64,000 nucleotides of DNA from Ricordea florida (Eukaryota > Cnidaria > Anthozoa > Corallimorpharia > Ricordeidae), in NCBI GenBank assembly GCA_949710005.1, contig OX453281.1, positions 22,450,061 to 22,514,060 of the forward strand, given 5' to 3'. Below, in pieces: positions 21,291-32,917 of the stretch (positions within the stretch are counted from its first letter, which is position 1; every line of letters starts with the position of its first letter). Below the pieces are notes generated by a model. It worked only from the letters and a program-made list of their open reading frames with translations, made no database searches and had not been told where the DNA came from. Position numbers and translations under genes: made by a program.

Positions 21291-23342
21291 GTGCGACTTG
21301 TATTTCTCATTTTGCAGCCTTCCGAAGTTTGCCCAAAAAATCGTCCATTGTTGGAAACTTTCCTATGGTCCCCTATTTGCTGGTTTGCCAAAAATGGCCA
21401 TTTTCGACACTATATAAAAACTTGCAATTTCTCTTCTAATACGTCTTTTTTCGTGGGGTTTTTTGCATTGTAACAATTTATGATAGTTACGCTTTCAATC
21501 CATACTAATTAGGGTATTGTGCGACTTGTATTTCTCATTTTGCAGCCTTCCGAAGTTTGACCAAATAATCGCCCATTTTTGAAAATTTTCCTATGGTCCC
21601 CCATCTGCTGTTTTGCCAAAAATGGCCATTTTCGACACTATATAAAAACTTTCTCTTTCTCTTCTAATACGTCTTTTTTCATGCGGTTTTTTGCATTGTA
21701 ACAATTTATGATAGTTACGCTTTCAATCCATACTAATTAGGGTATTGTGCGACTTGTATTTCTCATTTTGCAGCCTTCCGAAGTTTGACAAAAGAATCGT
21801 CCATTTTTGGAAATTTTCCTATGGTCCCCCCTTTGCTGTTTTGCCAAAAATGGCCATTTTCGACACTATATAAAAACTTGCAATTTCTCTTCTAATTCGT
21901 CTTTTTTCGTGCGGTTTTTTGCATTGTAACAATTTATGATAGTTACGCTTTCAATCCATACTAATTAGGGTATTGTGCGACTTGTATTTCTCATTTTGCA
22001 GCCTTCCGAAGTTTGCCCAAAAAATCGTCCATTTTTGGAAATTTTCCTATGGTCCCCTTTTTGCTGTTTTGCAAAAAATGGTTATTTTTGACACTATATA
22101 AAAACTTGCTCTTTCTCTTCTAATACGTCTTTCTTCATGCGGTGTTTTGCATCTTAAGAATTCATGATAGTTACGCTTTTACTCCATACAAATTAGGGTA
22201 TTGTACGACTTGTATTTCTCATTTTGCAGCCTTCCGAAGTTTGCCAGAAAAATCGTCCATTTTTGGAAACTTTCCTATGGTCCCCCCTTTGCTGTTTTGC
22301 CAAAAATGGCCATTTTAGACACTATTAAAAAACTTGAAATTTCTCTTCTAATACGTCTTTTTTCGTGCGGTTTTTTGCATTGTAACACTTTATGATAGTT
22401 ACGCTTTCAATCCATACTAATTAGGGTATTGTGCGACTTGTATTTCTCATTTTGCAGCCTTCCGAAGTTTGACCAAATAATCGCCCATTTTTGAAAATTT
22501 TTCTATGGTCCCCCATCTGCTGTTTTGCCAAAAATGGCCATTTTCGACACTATATAAAAACTTTCTCTTTCTCTTCTAATACGTCTTTTTTCATGCGGTT
22601 TTTTGCATTGTAACAATTTATGATAGTTACGCTTTCAATCCATACTAATTAGGGTATTGTGCGACTTGTATTTCTCATTTTGCAGCCTTCCGAAGTTTGC
22701 CCAAAAAATCGTCCATTTTTGCAAATTTTCCTATGGTCCCCCCTTTGCTGTTTTGCCAAAAATGGCCATTTTCGACACTATATAAAAACTTGCAATTTCT
22801 CTTCTAATTCGTCTTTTTTCGTGCGGTTTTTTGCATTGTAACAATTTATGATAGTTACGCTTTCAATCCATACTAATTAGGGTATTGTGCGACTTGTATT
22901 TCTCATTTTGCAGCCTTCCGAAGTTTGCCCAAAAAATCGTCCATTTTTTGAAATTTTCCTATGGTCCCCCCTTTGCTGTTTTGCAAAAAATGGTTATTTT
23001 TGACACTATATAAAAACTTGCTCTTTCTCTTCTAATACGTCTTTCTTCATGCGGTGTTTTGCATCTTAAGAATTCATGATAGTTACGCTTTTAATCCATA
23101 CAAATTAGGGTATTGTGCGACTTGTATTTCTCATTTTGCAGCCTTTTGAAAATTGCCCAAAAAATCGTCCATTTTTGAAAATTTTCCTATGGTCCCCCCT
23201 TTGCTATTTTGCCAAAAATGGCCATTTTCGACACTATATAAAAACTTGAAATTTCTCTTCTAATACGTCTTTTTTCGTGCGGTTGTTTGCATTGTAACAA
23301 TTTATGATAGTTACGCTTTCAATCCATACTAATTAGGGTATT
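21291..23342. repeat. 9-mer HOR A, canonical unit (2052 bp)
   Basis: Order a, c, d', e, b, c, d, e, f. This and the next unit are adjacent and agree over nearly all positions; differences I noticed include the bases at 23545, 23870 and 24242 against their counterparts here. Confidence 0.9.
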
Positions 23343-25394
23343 GTGCGACTTGTATTTCTCATTTTGCAGCCTTCCGAAGTTTGCCCAAAAAATCGTCCAT
23401 TGTTGGAAACTTTCCTATGGTCCCCTATTTGCTGGTTTGCCAAAAATGGCCATTTTCGACACTATATAAAAACTTGCAATTTCTCTTCTAATACGTCTTT
23501 TTTCGTGGGGTTTTTTGCATTGTAACAATTTATGATAGTTACGCTTTATATCCATACTAATTAGGGTATTGTGCGACTTGTATTTCTCATTTTGCAGCCT
23601 TCCGAAGTTTGACCAAATAATCGCCCATTTTTGAAAATTTTCCTATGGTCCCCCATCTGCTGTTTTGCCAAAAATGGCCATTTTCGACACTATATAAAAA
23701 CTTTCTCTTTCTCTTCTAATACGTCTTTTTTCATGCGGTTTTTTGCATTGTAACAATTTATGATAGTTACGCTTTCAATCCATACTAATTAGGGTATTGT
23801 GCGACTTGTATTTCTCATTTTGCAGCCTTCCGAAGTTTGACAAAAGAATCGTCCATTTTTGGAAATTTTCGTATGGTCCCCCCTTTGCTGTTTTGCCAAA
23901 AATGGCCATTTTCGACACTATATAAAAACTTGCAATTTCTCTTCTAATTCGTCTTTTTTCGTGCGGTTTTTTGCATTGTAACAATTTATGATAGTTACGC
24001 TTTCAATCCATACTAATTAGGGTATTGTGCGACTTGTATTTCTCATTTTGCAGCCTTCCGAAGTTTGCCCAAAAAATCGTCCATTTTTGGAAATTTTCCT
24101 ATGGTCCCCTTTTTGCTGTTTTGCAAAAAATGGTTATTTTTGACACTATATAAAAACTTGCTCTTTCTCTTCTAATACGTCTTTCTTCATGCGGTGTTTT
24201 GCATCTTAAGAATTCATGATAGTTACGCTTTTACTCCATACAGATTAGGGTATTGTACGACTTGTATTTCTCATTTTGCAGCCTTCCGAAGTTTGCCAGA
24301 AAAATCGTCCATTTTTGGAAACTTTCCTATGGTCCCCCCTTTGCTGTTTTGCCAAAAATGGCCATTTTAGACACTATTAAAAAACTTGAAATTTCTCTTC
24401 TAATACGTCTTTTTTCGTGCGGTTTTTTGCATTGTAACACTTTATGATAGTTACGCTTTCAATCCATACTAATTAGGGTATTGTGCGACTTGTATTTCTC
24501 ATTTTGCAGCCTTCCGAAGTTTGACCAAATAATCGCCCATTTTTGAAAATTTTTCTATGGTCCCCCATCTGCTGTTTTGCCAAAAATGGCCATTTTCGAC
24601 ACTATATAAAAACTTTCTCTTTCTCTTCTAATACGTCTTTTTTCATGCGGTTTTTTGCATTGTAACAATTTATGATAGTTACGCTTTCAATCCATACTAA
24701 TTAGGGTATTGTGCGACTTGTATTTCTCATTTTGCAGCCTTCCGAAGTTTGCCCAAAAAATCGTCCATTTTTGCAAATTTTCCTATGGTCCCCCCTTTGC
24801 TGTTTTGCCAAAAATGGCCATTTTCGACACTATATAAAAACTTGCAATTTCTCTTCTAATTCGTCTTTTTTCGTGCGGTTTTTTGCATTGTAACAATTTA
24901 TGATAGTTACGCTTTCAATCCATACTAATTAGGGTATTGTGCGACTTGTATTTCTCATTTTGCAGCCTTCCGAAGTTTGCCCAAAAAATCGTCCATTTTT
25001 GGAAATTTTCCTATGGTCCCCCCTTTGCTGTTTTGCAAAAAATGGTTATTTTTGACACTATATAAAAACTTGCTCTTTCTCTTCTAATACGTCTTTCTTC
25101 ATGCGGTGTTTTGCATCTTAAGAATTCATGATAGTTACGCTTTTAATCCATACAAATTAGGGTATTGTGCGACTTGTATTTCTCATTTTGCAGCCTTTTG
25201 AAAATTGCCCAAAAAATCGTCCATTTTTGAAAATTTTCCTATGGTCCCCCCTTTGCTATTTTGCCAAAAATGGCCATTTTCGACACTATATAAAAACTTG
25301 AAATTTCTCTTCTAATACGTCTTTTTTCGTGCGGTGGTTTGCATTGTAACAATTTATGATAGTTACGCTTTCAATCCATACTAATTAGGGTATT
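23343..25394. repeat. 9-mer HOR A, canonical unit (2052 bp)
   Basis: Same order as the preceding unit. It carries three markers, CTTTATATCC near 23545, TTTTCGTATGG near 23867 and CATACAGATT near 24239, that recur together in a segment about 10.5 kb downstream. Confidence 0.9.
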
Positions 25395-26761
25395 GTGCGA
25401 CTTGTATTTCTCATTTTGCAGCCTTCCGAAGTTTGCCCAAAAAATCGTCCATTTTTGGAAACTTTCCTATGGTCCCCCCTTTGCTGTTTTGCCAAAAATG
25501 GCCGTTTTCGACACTATATAAAAACTTTCTCTTTCTCTTCTAATACGTCTTTTCTCATGCGGTTTTTTGCATTGTAACAATTTATGATAGTTACGCTTTC
25601 AATCCATACTAATTAGGGTATTGTGCGACTTGTATTTCTCATTTTGCAGCCTTCCGAATTTTGCAAAAAAAATCGTCCATTTTTGGAAATTTTCCTATGG
25701 TCCCGCTTTGCTGTTTTGCCAAAAATGGCCATTTTCGACACTATATAAAAACTTGCAATTTCTCTTCTAAGTCGTCTTTTTTCGTGCGGTTTTTTGCATT
25801 GTAACAATTTATGATAGTTACGCTTTCAATCAATACTAATTAGGGTATTGTGCGACTTGTATTTCTCATTTTGCAGCCTTCCGAAATTTGCCCAACAAAT
25901 CGTCCATTTTTGGAAATTTTCCTATGGTCCCCCCTTTGCTGTTTTGCCAAAAATGGCCATTTTCGACACTATATAAAAACTTGCATTTTCTCTTCTGATA
26001 CGTCTTTCTTCATGCGGTTTTTTGCATCTTAAGAATTCATGATAGTTACGCTTTTAATCGATACAAATTAGGGTATTGTGCGACTTGTATTTCTCATTTT
26101 GCAGCCTTTTGAAAATTGCCCAAAAAATCGTCCATTTTTGAAAATTTTCCTATGGTCCCCCCTTTGCTATTTTGCCAAAAATGGCCATTTTCGACACTAT
26201 ATAAAAACTTGAAATTTCTCTTCTAATACGTCTTTTTTCGTGCGGTGGTTTGCATTGTAACACTTTATGATAGTTACGCTTTCAATCCATACTAATTAGG
26301 GTATTGTGCGTTTTGTATTTCTCATTTTGCAGCCTTCCGAACTTTGACCAAATAATCGCCCATTTTTGAAAATTTTTCTATGGTCCCCCATCTGCTGTTT
26401 TGCCAAAAATGGCCATTTTCGACACTATATAAAAACTTGATATTTCTCTTCTAAAACGTCTTTTTTCGTGCGGTTTTTTGCATTGTAACAATTTATGAGA
26501 GTTACGCTTTGAATCCATACTAATTAGGGTATTGTACGACTTGTATTTCTCATTTTGCAGCCTTCCGAAGTTTGCCAGAAAAATCGTCCATTTTTGGAAA
26601 CTTTCCTATGGTCCCCCCTTTGCTGTTTTGCCAAAAATGGCCATTTTAGACACTATTAAAAAACTTGCCATTTCTCTTCTAATACGTCTTTTTTCGTCCG
26701 GTTTTTTGCATTGTAACAATTTATGATAGTTACGCTTTCAATCCATACTAATTAGGGTATT
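25395..26761. repeat. Irregular boundary between HOR A and HOR B domains
   Basis: Six monomers with an unusual concentration of rare variants: GCCGTTTTCG and TTTTCTCATGC (25395), GAATTTTGCAAAAAAAATCG with CTAAGTCG (25623), CAACAAATCG and CTTCTGATACG (25850), GTGCGTTTTG (26306) and TTCGTCCGG (26534). Some link to types otherwise common only right of 42.5 kb. There is no non-satellite sequence here. Confidence 0.8.
25623..25849. repeat. 227-bp monomer (1-bp deletion)
   Basis: The C run after CTATGG reads TCCCGCTTTG near 25701-25710 instead of TCCCCCCTTTG: one base lost plus a C-to-G change. All later monomer starts shift by -1. Confidence 0.9.
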
Positions 26762-28813
26762 GTGCGACTTGTATTTCTCATTTTGCAGCCTTCCGAAGTT
26801 TGCCCAAAAAATCGTCCATTTTTGGAAATTTTCCTATGGTCCCCCCTTTGCTGTTTTGCAAAAAATTGGTGTTTTTGACACTATATAAAAACTTTCTCTT
26901 TCTCTTCTAATACGTCTTTCTTCATGCGGTGTTTTGCATCTTAAGAATTCATGATAGTTACGCTTTTAATCCATACAAATTAGGGTATTGTGCGACTTGT
27001 ATTTCTCCTTTTGCAGCCTTTTGAAAATTGCCCAAGAAATCGTCCATTTTTGAAAATTTTCCTATGGTCCCCCCTTTGCTATTTTGCCAAAAATGGCCAT
27101 TTTCGACACTATATAAAAACTTGAAATTTCTCTTCTAATACGTCTTTTTTCGTGCGGTGGTTTGCATTGTAACAATTTATGATAGTTACGCTTTCAATCC
27201 ATACTAATTAGGGTATTGTGCGACTTGTATTTCTCATTTTGCAGCCTTCCGAAGTTTGCCCAAAAAATCGTCCATTGTTGGAAATTTTCCTATGGTCCCC
27301 TATTTGCTGGTTTACCAAAAATGGCCATTTTCGACACTATATAAAAACTTGCAATTTCTCTTCTAATACGTCTTTTTTCGTGCGGTTTTTTGCATTGTAA
27401 CAATTTATGAGAGTTCCGCTTTTAATCCATACTAATTAGGGTATTGTACGACTTGTATTTCTCATTTTGCAGCCTTCCGAAGTTTGCCAAAAAAATCGTC
27501 CGTTTTTGGAAACTTTCCTATGGTCCCCCCTTTGCTGTTTTGCCAAAAATGGCCATTTTAGACACTATTAAAAAACTTGCCATTTCTCTTCTAATACGTC
27601 TTTTTTCGTGCGGTTTTTTGCATTGTAACAATTTATGATAGTTACGCTTTCAATCCATACTAATTAGGGTATTGTGCGACTTGTATTTCTCATTTTGCAG
27701 CCTTCCGAAGTTTGACCAAATAATCGCCCATTTTTGAAAATTTTCCTATGGTCCCCCATTTGCTGTTTTGCCAAAAATGGCCATTTTCGACACTATATAA
27801 AAACTTGATTTTTCTCTTCTAATTCGTCTTTTTTCGTGCGGTTTTTTGCATTGTAACAATTTATGAGAGTTACGCTTTCAATCCATACTAATTAGGGTAT
27901 TGTACGACTTGTATTTCTCATTTTGCAGCCTTCCGAAGTTTGCCAAAAAAATCGTCCGTTTTTGGAAACTTTCCTATGGTCCCCCCTTTGCTGTTTTGCC
28001 AAAAATGGCCATTTTAGACACTATTAAAAAACTTGCCATTTCTCTTCTAATACGTCTTTTTTCGTGCGGTTTTTTGCATTGTAACAATTTATGATAGTTA
28101 CGCTTTCAATCCATACTAATTAGGGTATTGTGCGTTTTGTATTTCTCATTTTGCAGCCTTCCGAACTTTGACCAAATAATCGCCCATTTTTTAAAATTTT
28201 CCTATGGTCCCCCATTTGCTGTTTTGCAAAAAATGGTTATTTTTGACACTATATAAAAACTTGCTCTTTCTCTTCTAATACGTCTTTCTTCATGCGGTGT
28301 TTTGCATCTTAAGAATTCATGATAGTTACGCTTTTAATCCATACAAATTAGGGTATTGTGCGACTTGTATTTCTCCTTTTGCAGGCTTTTGAAAATTGCC
28401 CAAAAAATCGTCCATTTTTGAAAATTTTCCTATGGTCCCCCCTTTGCTATTTTGCCAAAAATGGCCATTTTCGACACTATATAAAAACTTGAAATTTCTC
28501 TTCTAATACGTCTTTTTTCGTGCGGTGGTTTGCATTGTAACAATTTATGATAGTTACGCTTTCAATCCATACTAATTAGGGTATTGTGCGACTTGTATTT
28601 CTCATTTTGCAGCCTTCCGAAGTTTGCCCAAAAAATCGTCCATTGTTGGAAATTTTCCTATGGTCCCCTATTTGCTGGTTTACCAAAAATGGTCATTTTC
28701 GACACTATATAAAAACTTGCAATTTCTCTTCTAATACGTCTTTTTTCGTGCGGTTTTTTGCATTGTAACAATTTATGATAGTTACGCTTTCAATCCATAC
28801 TAATTAGGGTATT
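26762..28813. repeat. 9-mer HOR B, copy 1 (2052 bp)
   Basis: Order e' (AAAAAATTGGTGTTTTTG), f (TTTCTCCTTTTGC), a (GGTTTACC), b (TCCGTTTTTGG), c (CTTGATTTTTC), b, c/e hybrid (GTGCGTTTTG, CATTTTTTAAAATTTTCC), f (TTTGCAGGC), a (GGTTTACC with ATGGTCATTTT). Composition and private variants differ from HOR A. Confidence 0.92.
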
Positions 28814-30865
28814 GTGCGACTTGTATTTCTCATTTTGCAGCCTTCCGAAGTTTGCCCAAAAAATCGTCCATTTTTGGAAATTTTCCTATGGTCCCCCCTT
28901 TGCTGTTTTGCAAAAAATTGGTGTTTTTGACACTATATAAAAACTTTCTCTTTCTCTTCTAATACGTCTTTCTTCATGCGGTGTTTTGCATCTTAAGAAT
29001 TCATGATAGTTACGCTTTTAATCCATACAAATTAGGGTATTGTGCGACTTGTATTTCTCCTTTTGCAGCCTTTTGAAAATTGCCCAAGAAATCGTCCATT
29101 TTTGAAAATTTTCCTATGGTCCCCCCTTTGCTATTTTGCCAAAAATGGCCATTTTCGACACTATATAAAAACTTGAAATTTCTCTTCTAATACGTCTTTT
29201 TTCGTGCGGTGGTTTGCATTGTAACAATTTATGATAGTTACGCTTTCAATCCATACTAATTAGGGTATTGTGCGACTTGTATTTCTCATTTTGCAGCCTT
29301 CCGAAGTTTGCCCAAAAAATCGTCCATTGTTGGAAATTTTCCTATGGTCCCCTATTTGCTGGTTTACCAAAAATGGCCATTTTCGACACTATATAAAAAC
29401 TTGCAATTTCTCTTCTAATACGTCTTTTTTCGTGCGGTTTTTTGCATTGTAACAATTTATGAGAGTTCCGCTTTTAATCCATACTAATTAGGGTATTGTA
29501 CGACTTGTATTTCTCATTTTGCAGCCTTCCGAAGTTTGCCAAAAAAATCGTCCGTTTTTGGAAACTTTCCTATGGTCCCCCCTTTGCTGTTTTGCCAAAA
29601 ATGGCCATTTTAGACACTATTAAAAAACTTGCCATTTCTCTTCTAATACGTCTTTTTTCGTGCGGTTTTTTGCATTGTAACAATTTATGATAGTTACGCT
29701 TTCAATCCATACTAATTAGGGTATTGTGCGACTTGTATTTCTCATTTTGCAGCCTTCCGAAGTTTGACCAAATAATCGCCCATTTTTGAAAATTTTCCTA
29801 TGGTCCCCCATTTGCTGTTTTGCCAAAAATGGCCATTTTCGACACTATATAAAAACTTGATTTTTCTCTTCTAATTCGTCTTTTTTCGTGCGGTTTTTTG
29901 CATTGTAACAATTTATGAGAGTTACGCTTTCAATCCATACTAATTAGGGTATTGTACGACTTGTATTTCTCATTTTGCAGCCTTCCGAAGTTTGCCAAAA
30001 AAATCGTCCGTTTTTGGAAACTTTCCTATGGTCCCCCCTTTGCTGTTTTGCCAAAAATGGCCATTTTAGACACTATTAAAAAACTTGCCATTTCTCTTCT
30101 AATACGTCTTTTTTCGTGCGGTTTTTTGCATTGTAACAATTTATGATAGTTACGCTTTCAATCCATACTAATTAGGGTATTGTGCGTTTTGTATTTCTCA
30201 TTTTGCAGCCTTCCGAACTTTGACCAAATAATCGCCCATTTTTTAAAATTTTCCTATGGTCCCCCATTTGCTGTTTTGCAAAAAATGGTTATTTTTGACA
30301 CTATATAAAAACTTGCTCTTTCTCTTCTAATACGTCTTTCTTCATGCGGTGTTTTGCATCTTAAGAATTCATGATAGTTACGCTTTTAATCCATACAAAT
30401 TAGGGTATTGTGCGACTTGTATTTCTCCTTTTGCAGGCTTTTGAAAATTGCCCAAAAAATCGTCCATTTTTGAAAATTTTCCTATGGTCCCCCCTTTGCT
30501 ATTTTGCCAAAAATGGCCATTTTCGACACTATATAAAAACTTGAAATTTCTCTTCTAATACGTCTTTTTTCGTGCGGTGGTTTGCATTGTAACAATTTAT
30601 GATAGTTACGCTTTCAATCCATACTAATTAGGGTATTGTGCGACTTGTATTTCTCATTTTGCAGCCTTCCGAAGTTTGCCCAAAAAATCGTCCATTGTTG
30701 GAAATTTTCCTATGGTCCCCTATTTGCTGGTTTACCAAAAATGGTCATTTTCGACACTATATAAAAACTTGCAATTTCTCTTCTAATACGTCTTTTTTCG
30801 TGCGGTTTTTTGCATTGTAACAATTTATGATAGTTACGCTTTCAATCCATACTAATTAGGGTATT
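28814..30865. repeat. 9-mer HOR B, copy 2 (2052 bp)
   Basis: Repeats copy 1 in order and in every private marker I compared, for example GAGAGTTCCGC near 29460, GGTTTACC near 29361 and 30729, and TTTGCAGGC near 30431. Confidence 0.93.
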
Positions 30866-32917
30866 GTGCGACTTGTATTTCTCATTTTGCAGCCTTCCGA
30901 AGTTTGCCCAAAAAATCGTCCATTTTTGGAAATTTTCCTATGGTCCCCCCTTTGCTGTTTTGCAAAAAATTGGTGTTTTTGACACTATATAAAAACTTTC
31001 TCTTTCTCTTCTAATACGTCTTTCTTCATGCGGTGTTTTGCATCTTAAGAATTCATGATAGTTACGCTTTTAATCCATACAAATTAGGGTATTGTGCGAC
31101 TTGTATTTCTCCTTTTGCAGCCTTTTGAAAATTGCCCAAGAAATCGTCCATTTTTGAAAATTTTCCTATGGTCCCCCCTTTGCTATTTTGCCAAAAATGG
31201 CCATTTTCGACACTATATAAAAACTTGAAATTTCTCTTCTAATACGTCTTTTTTCGTGCGGTGGTTTGCATTGTAACAATTTATGATAGTTACGCTTTCA
31301 ATCCATACTAATTAGGGTATTGTGCGACTTGTATTTCTCATTTTGCAGCCTTCCGAAGTTTGCCCAAAAAATCGTCCATTGTTGGAAATTTTCCTATGGT
31401 CCCCTATTTGCTGGTTTACCAAAAATGGCCATTTTCGACACTATATAAAAACTTGCAATTTCTCTTCTAATACGTCTTTTTTCGTGCGGTTTTTTGCATT
31501 GTAACAATTTATGAGAGTTCCGCTTTTAATCCATACTAATTAGGGTATTGTACGACTTGTATTTCTCATTTTGCAGCCTTCCGAAGTTTGCCAAAAAAAT
31601 CGTCCGTTTTTGGAAACTTTCCTATGGTCCCCCCTTTGCTGTTTTGCCAAAAATGGCCATTTTAGACACTATTAAAAAACTTGCCATTTCTCTTCTAATA
31701 CGTCTTTTTTCGTGCGGTTTTTTGCATTGTAACAATTTATGATAGTTACGCTTTCAATCCATACTAATTAGGGTATTGTGCGACTTGTATTTCTCATTTT
31801 GCAGCCTTCCGAAGTTTGACCAAATAATCGCCCATTTTTGAAAATTTTCCTATGGTCCCCCATTTGCTGTTTTGCCAAAAATGGCCATTTTCGACACTAT
31901 ATAAAAACTTGATTTTTCTCTTCTAATTCGTCTTTTTTCGTGCGGTTTTTTGCATTGTAACAATTTATGAGAGTTACGCTTTCAATCCATACTAATTAGG
32001 GTATTGTACGACTTGTATTTCTCATTTTGCAGCCTTCCGAAGTTTGCCAAAAAAATCGTCCGTTTTTGGAAACTTTCCTATGGTCCCCCCTTTGCTGTTT
32101 TGCCAAAAATGGCCATTTTAGACACTATTAAAAAACTTGCCATTTCTCTTCTAATACGTCTTTTTTCGTGCGGTTTTTTGCATTGTAACAATTTATGATA
32201 GTTACGCTTTCAATCCATACTAATTAGGGTATTGTGCGTTTTGTATTTCTCATTTTGCAGCCTTCCGAACTTTGACCAAATAATCGCCCATTTTTTAAAA
32301 TTTTCCTATGGTCCCCCATTTGCTGTTTTGCAAAAAATGGTTATTTTTGACACTATATAAAAACTTGCTCTTTCTCTTCTAATACGTCTTTCTTCATGCG
32401 GTGTTTTGCATCTTAAGAATTCATGATAGTTACGCTTTTAATCCATACAAATTAGGGTATTGTGCGACTTGTATTTCTCCTTTTGCAGGCTTTTGAAAAT
32501 TGCCCAAAAAATCGTCCATTTTTGAAAATTTTCCTATGGTCCCCCCTTTGCTATTTTGCCAAAAATGGCCATTTTCGACACTATATAAAAACTTGAAATT
32601 TCTCTTCTAATACGTCTTTTTTCGTGCGGTGGTTTGCATTGTAACAATTTATGATAGTTACGCTTTCAATCCATACTAATTAGGGTATTGTGCGACTTGT
32701 ATTTCTCATTTTGCAGCCTTCCGAAGTTTGCCCAAAAAATCGTCCATTGTTGGAAATTTTCCTATGGTCCCCTATTTGCTGGTTTACCAAAAATGGTCAT
32801 TTTCGACACTATATAAAAACTTGCAATTTCTCTTCTAATACGTCTTTTTTCGTGCGGTTTTTTGCATTGTAACAATTTATGAGAGTTACGCTTTCAATCC
32901 ATACTAATTAGGGTATT
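30866..32917. repeat. 9-mer HOR B, copy 3 (2052 bp)
   Basis: Repeats copies 1 and 2. Similarity ends in the last monomer, near 32881, where GAGAGTTACGC replaces the GATAGTTACGC found at the matching points of copies 1 and 2, and the following monomer is an ordinary b. Confidence 0.92.

Noticed and set aside
25395-26761. Ancient mobile-element insertion at the domain boundary
   Set aside because: Every base aligns to the 228-bp monomer; the irregularity is substitutions and a 1-bp deletion only.
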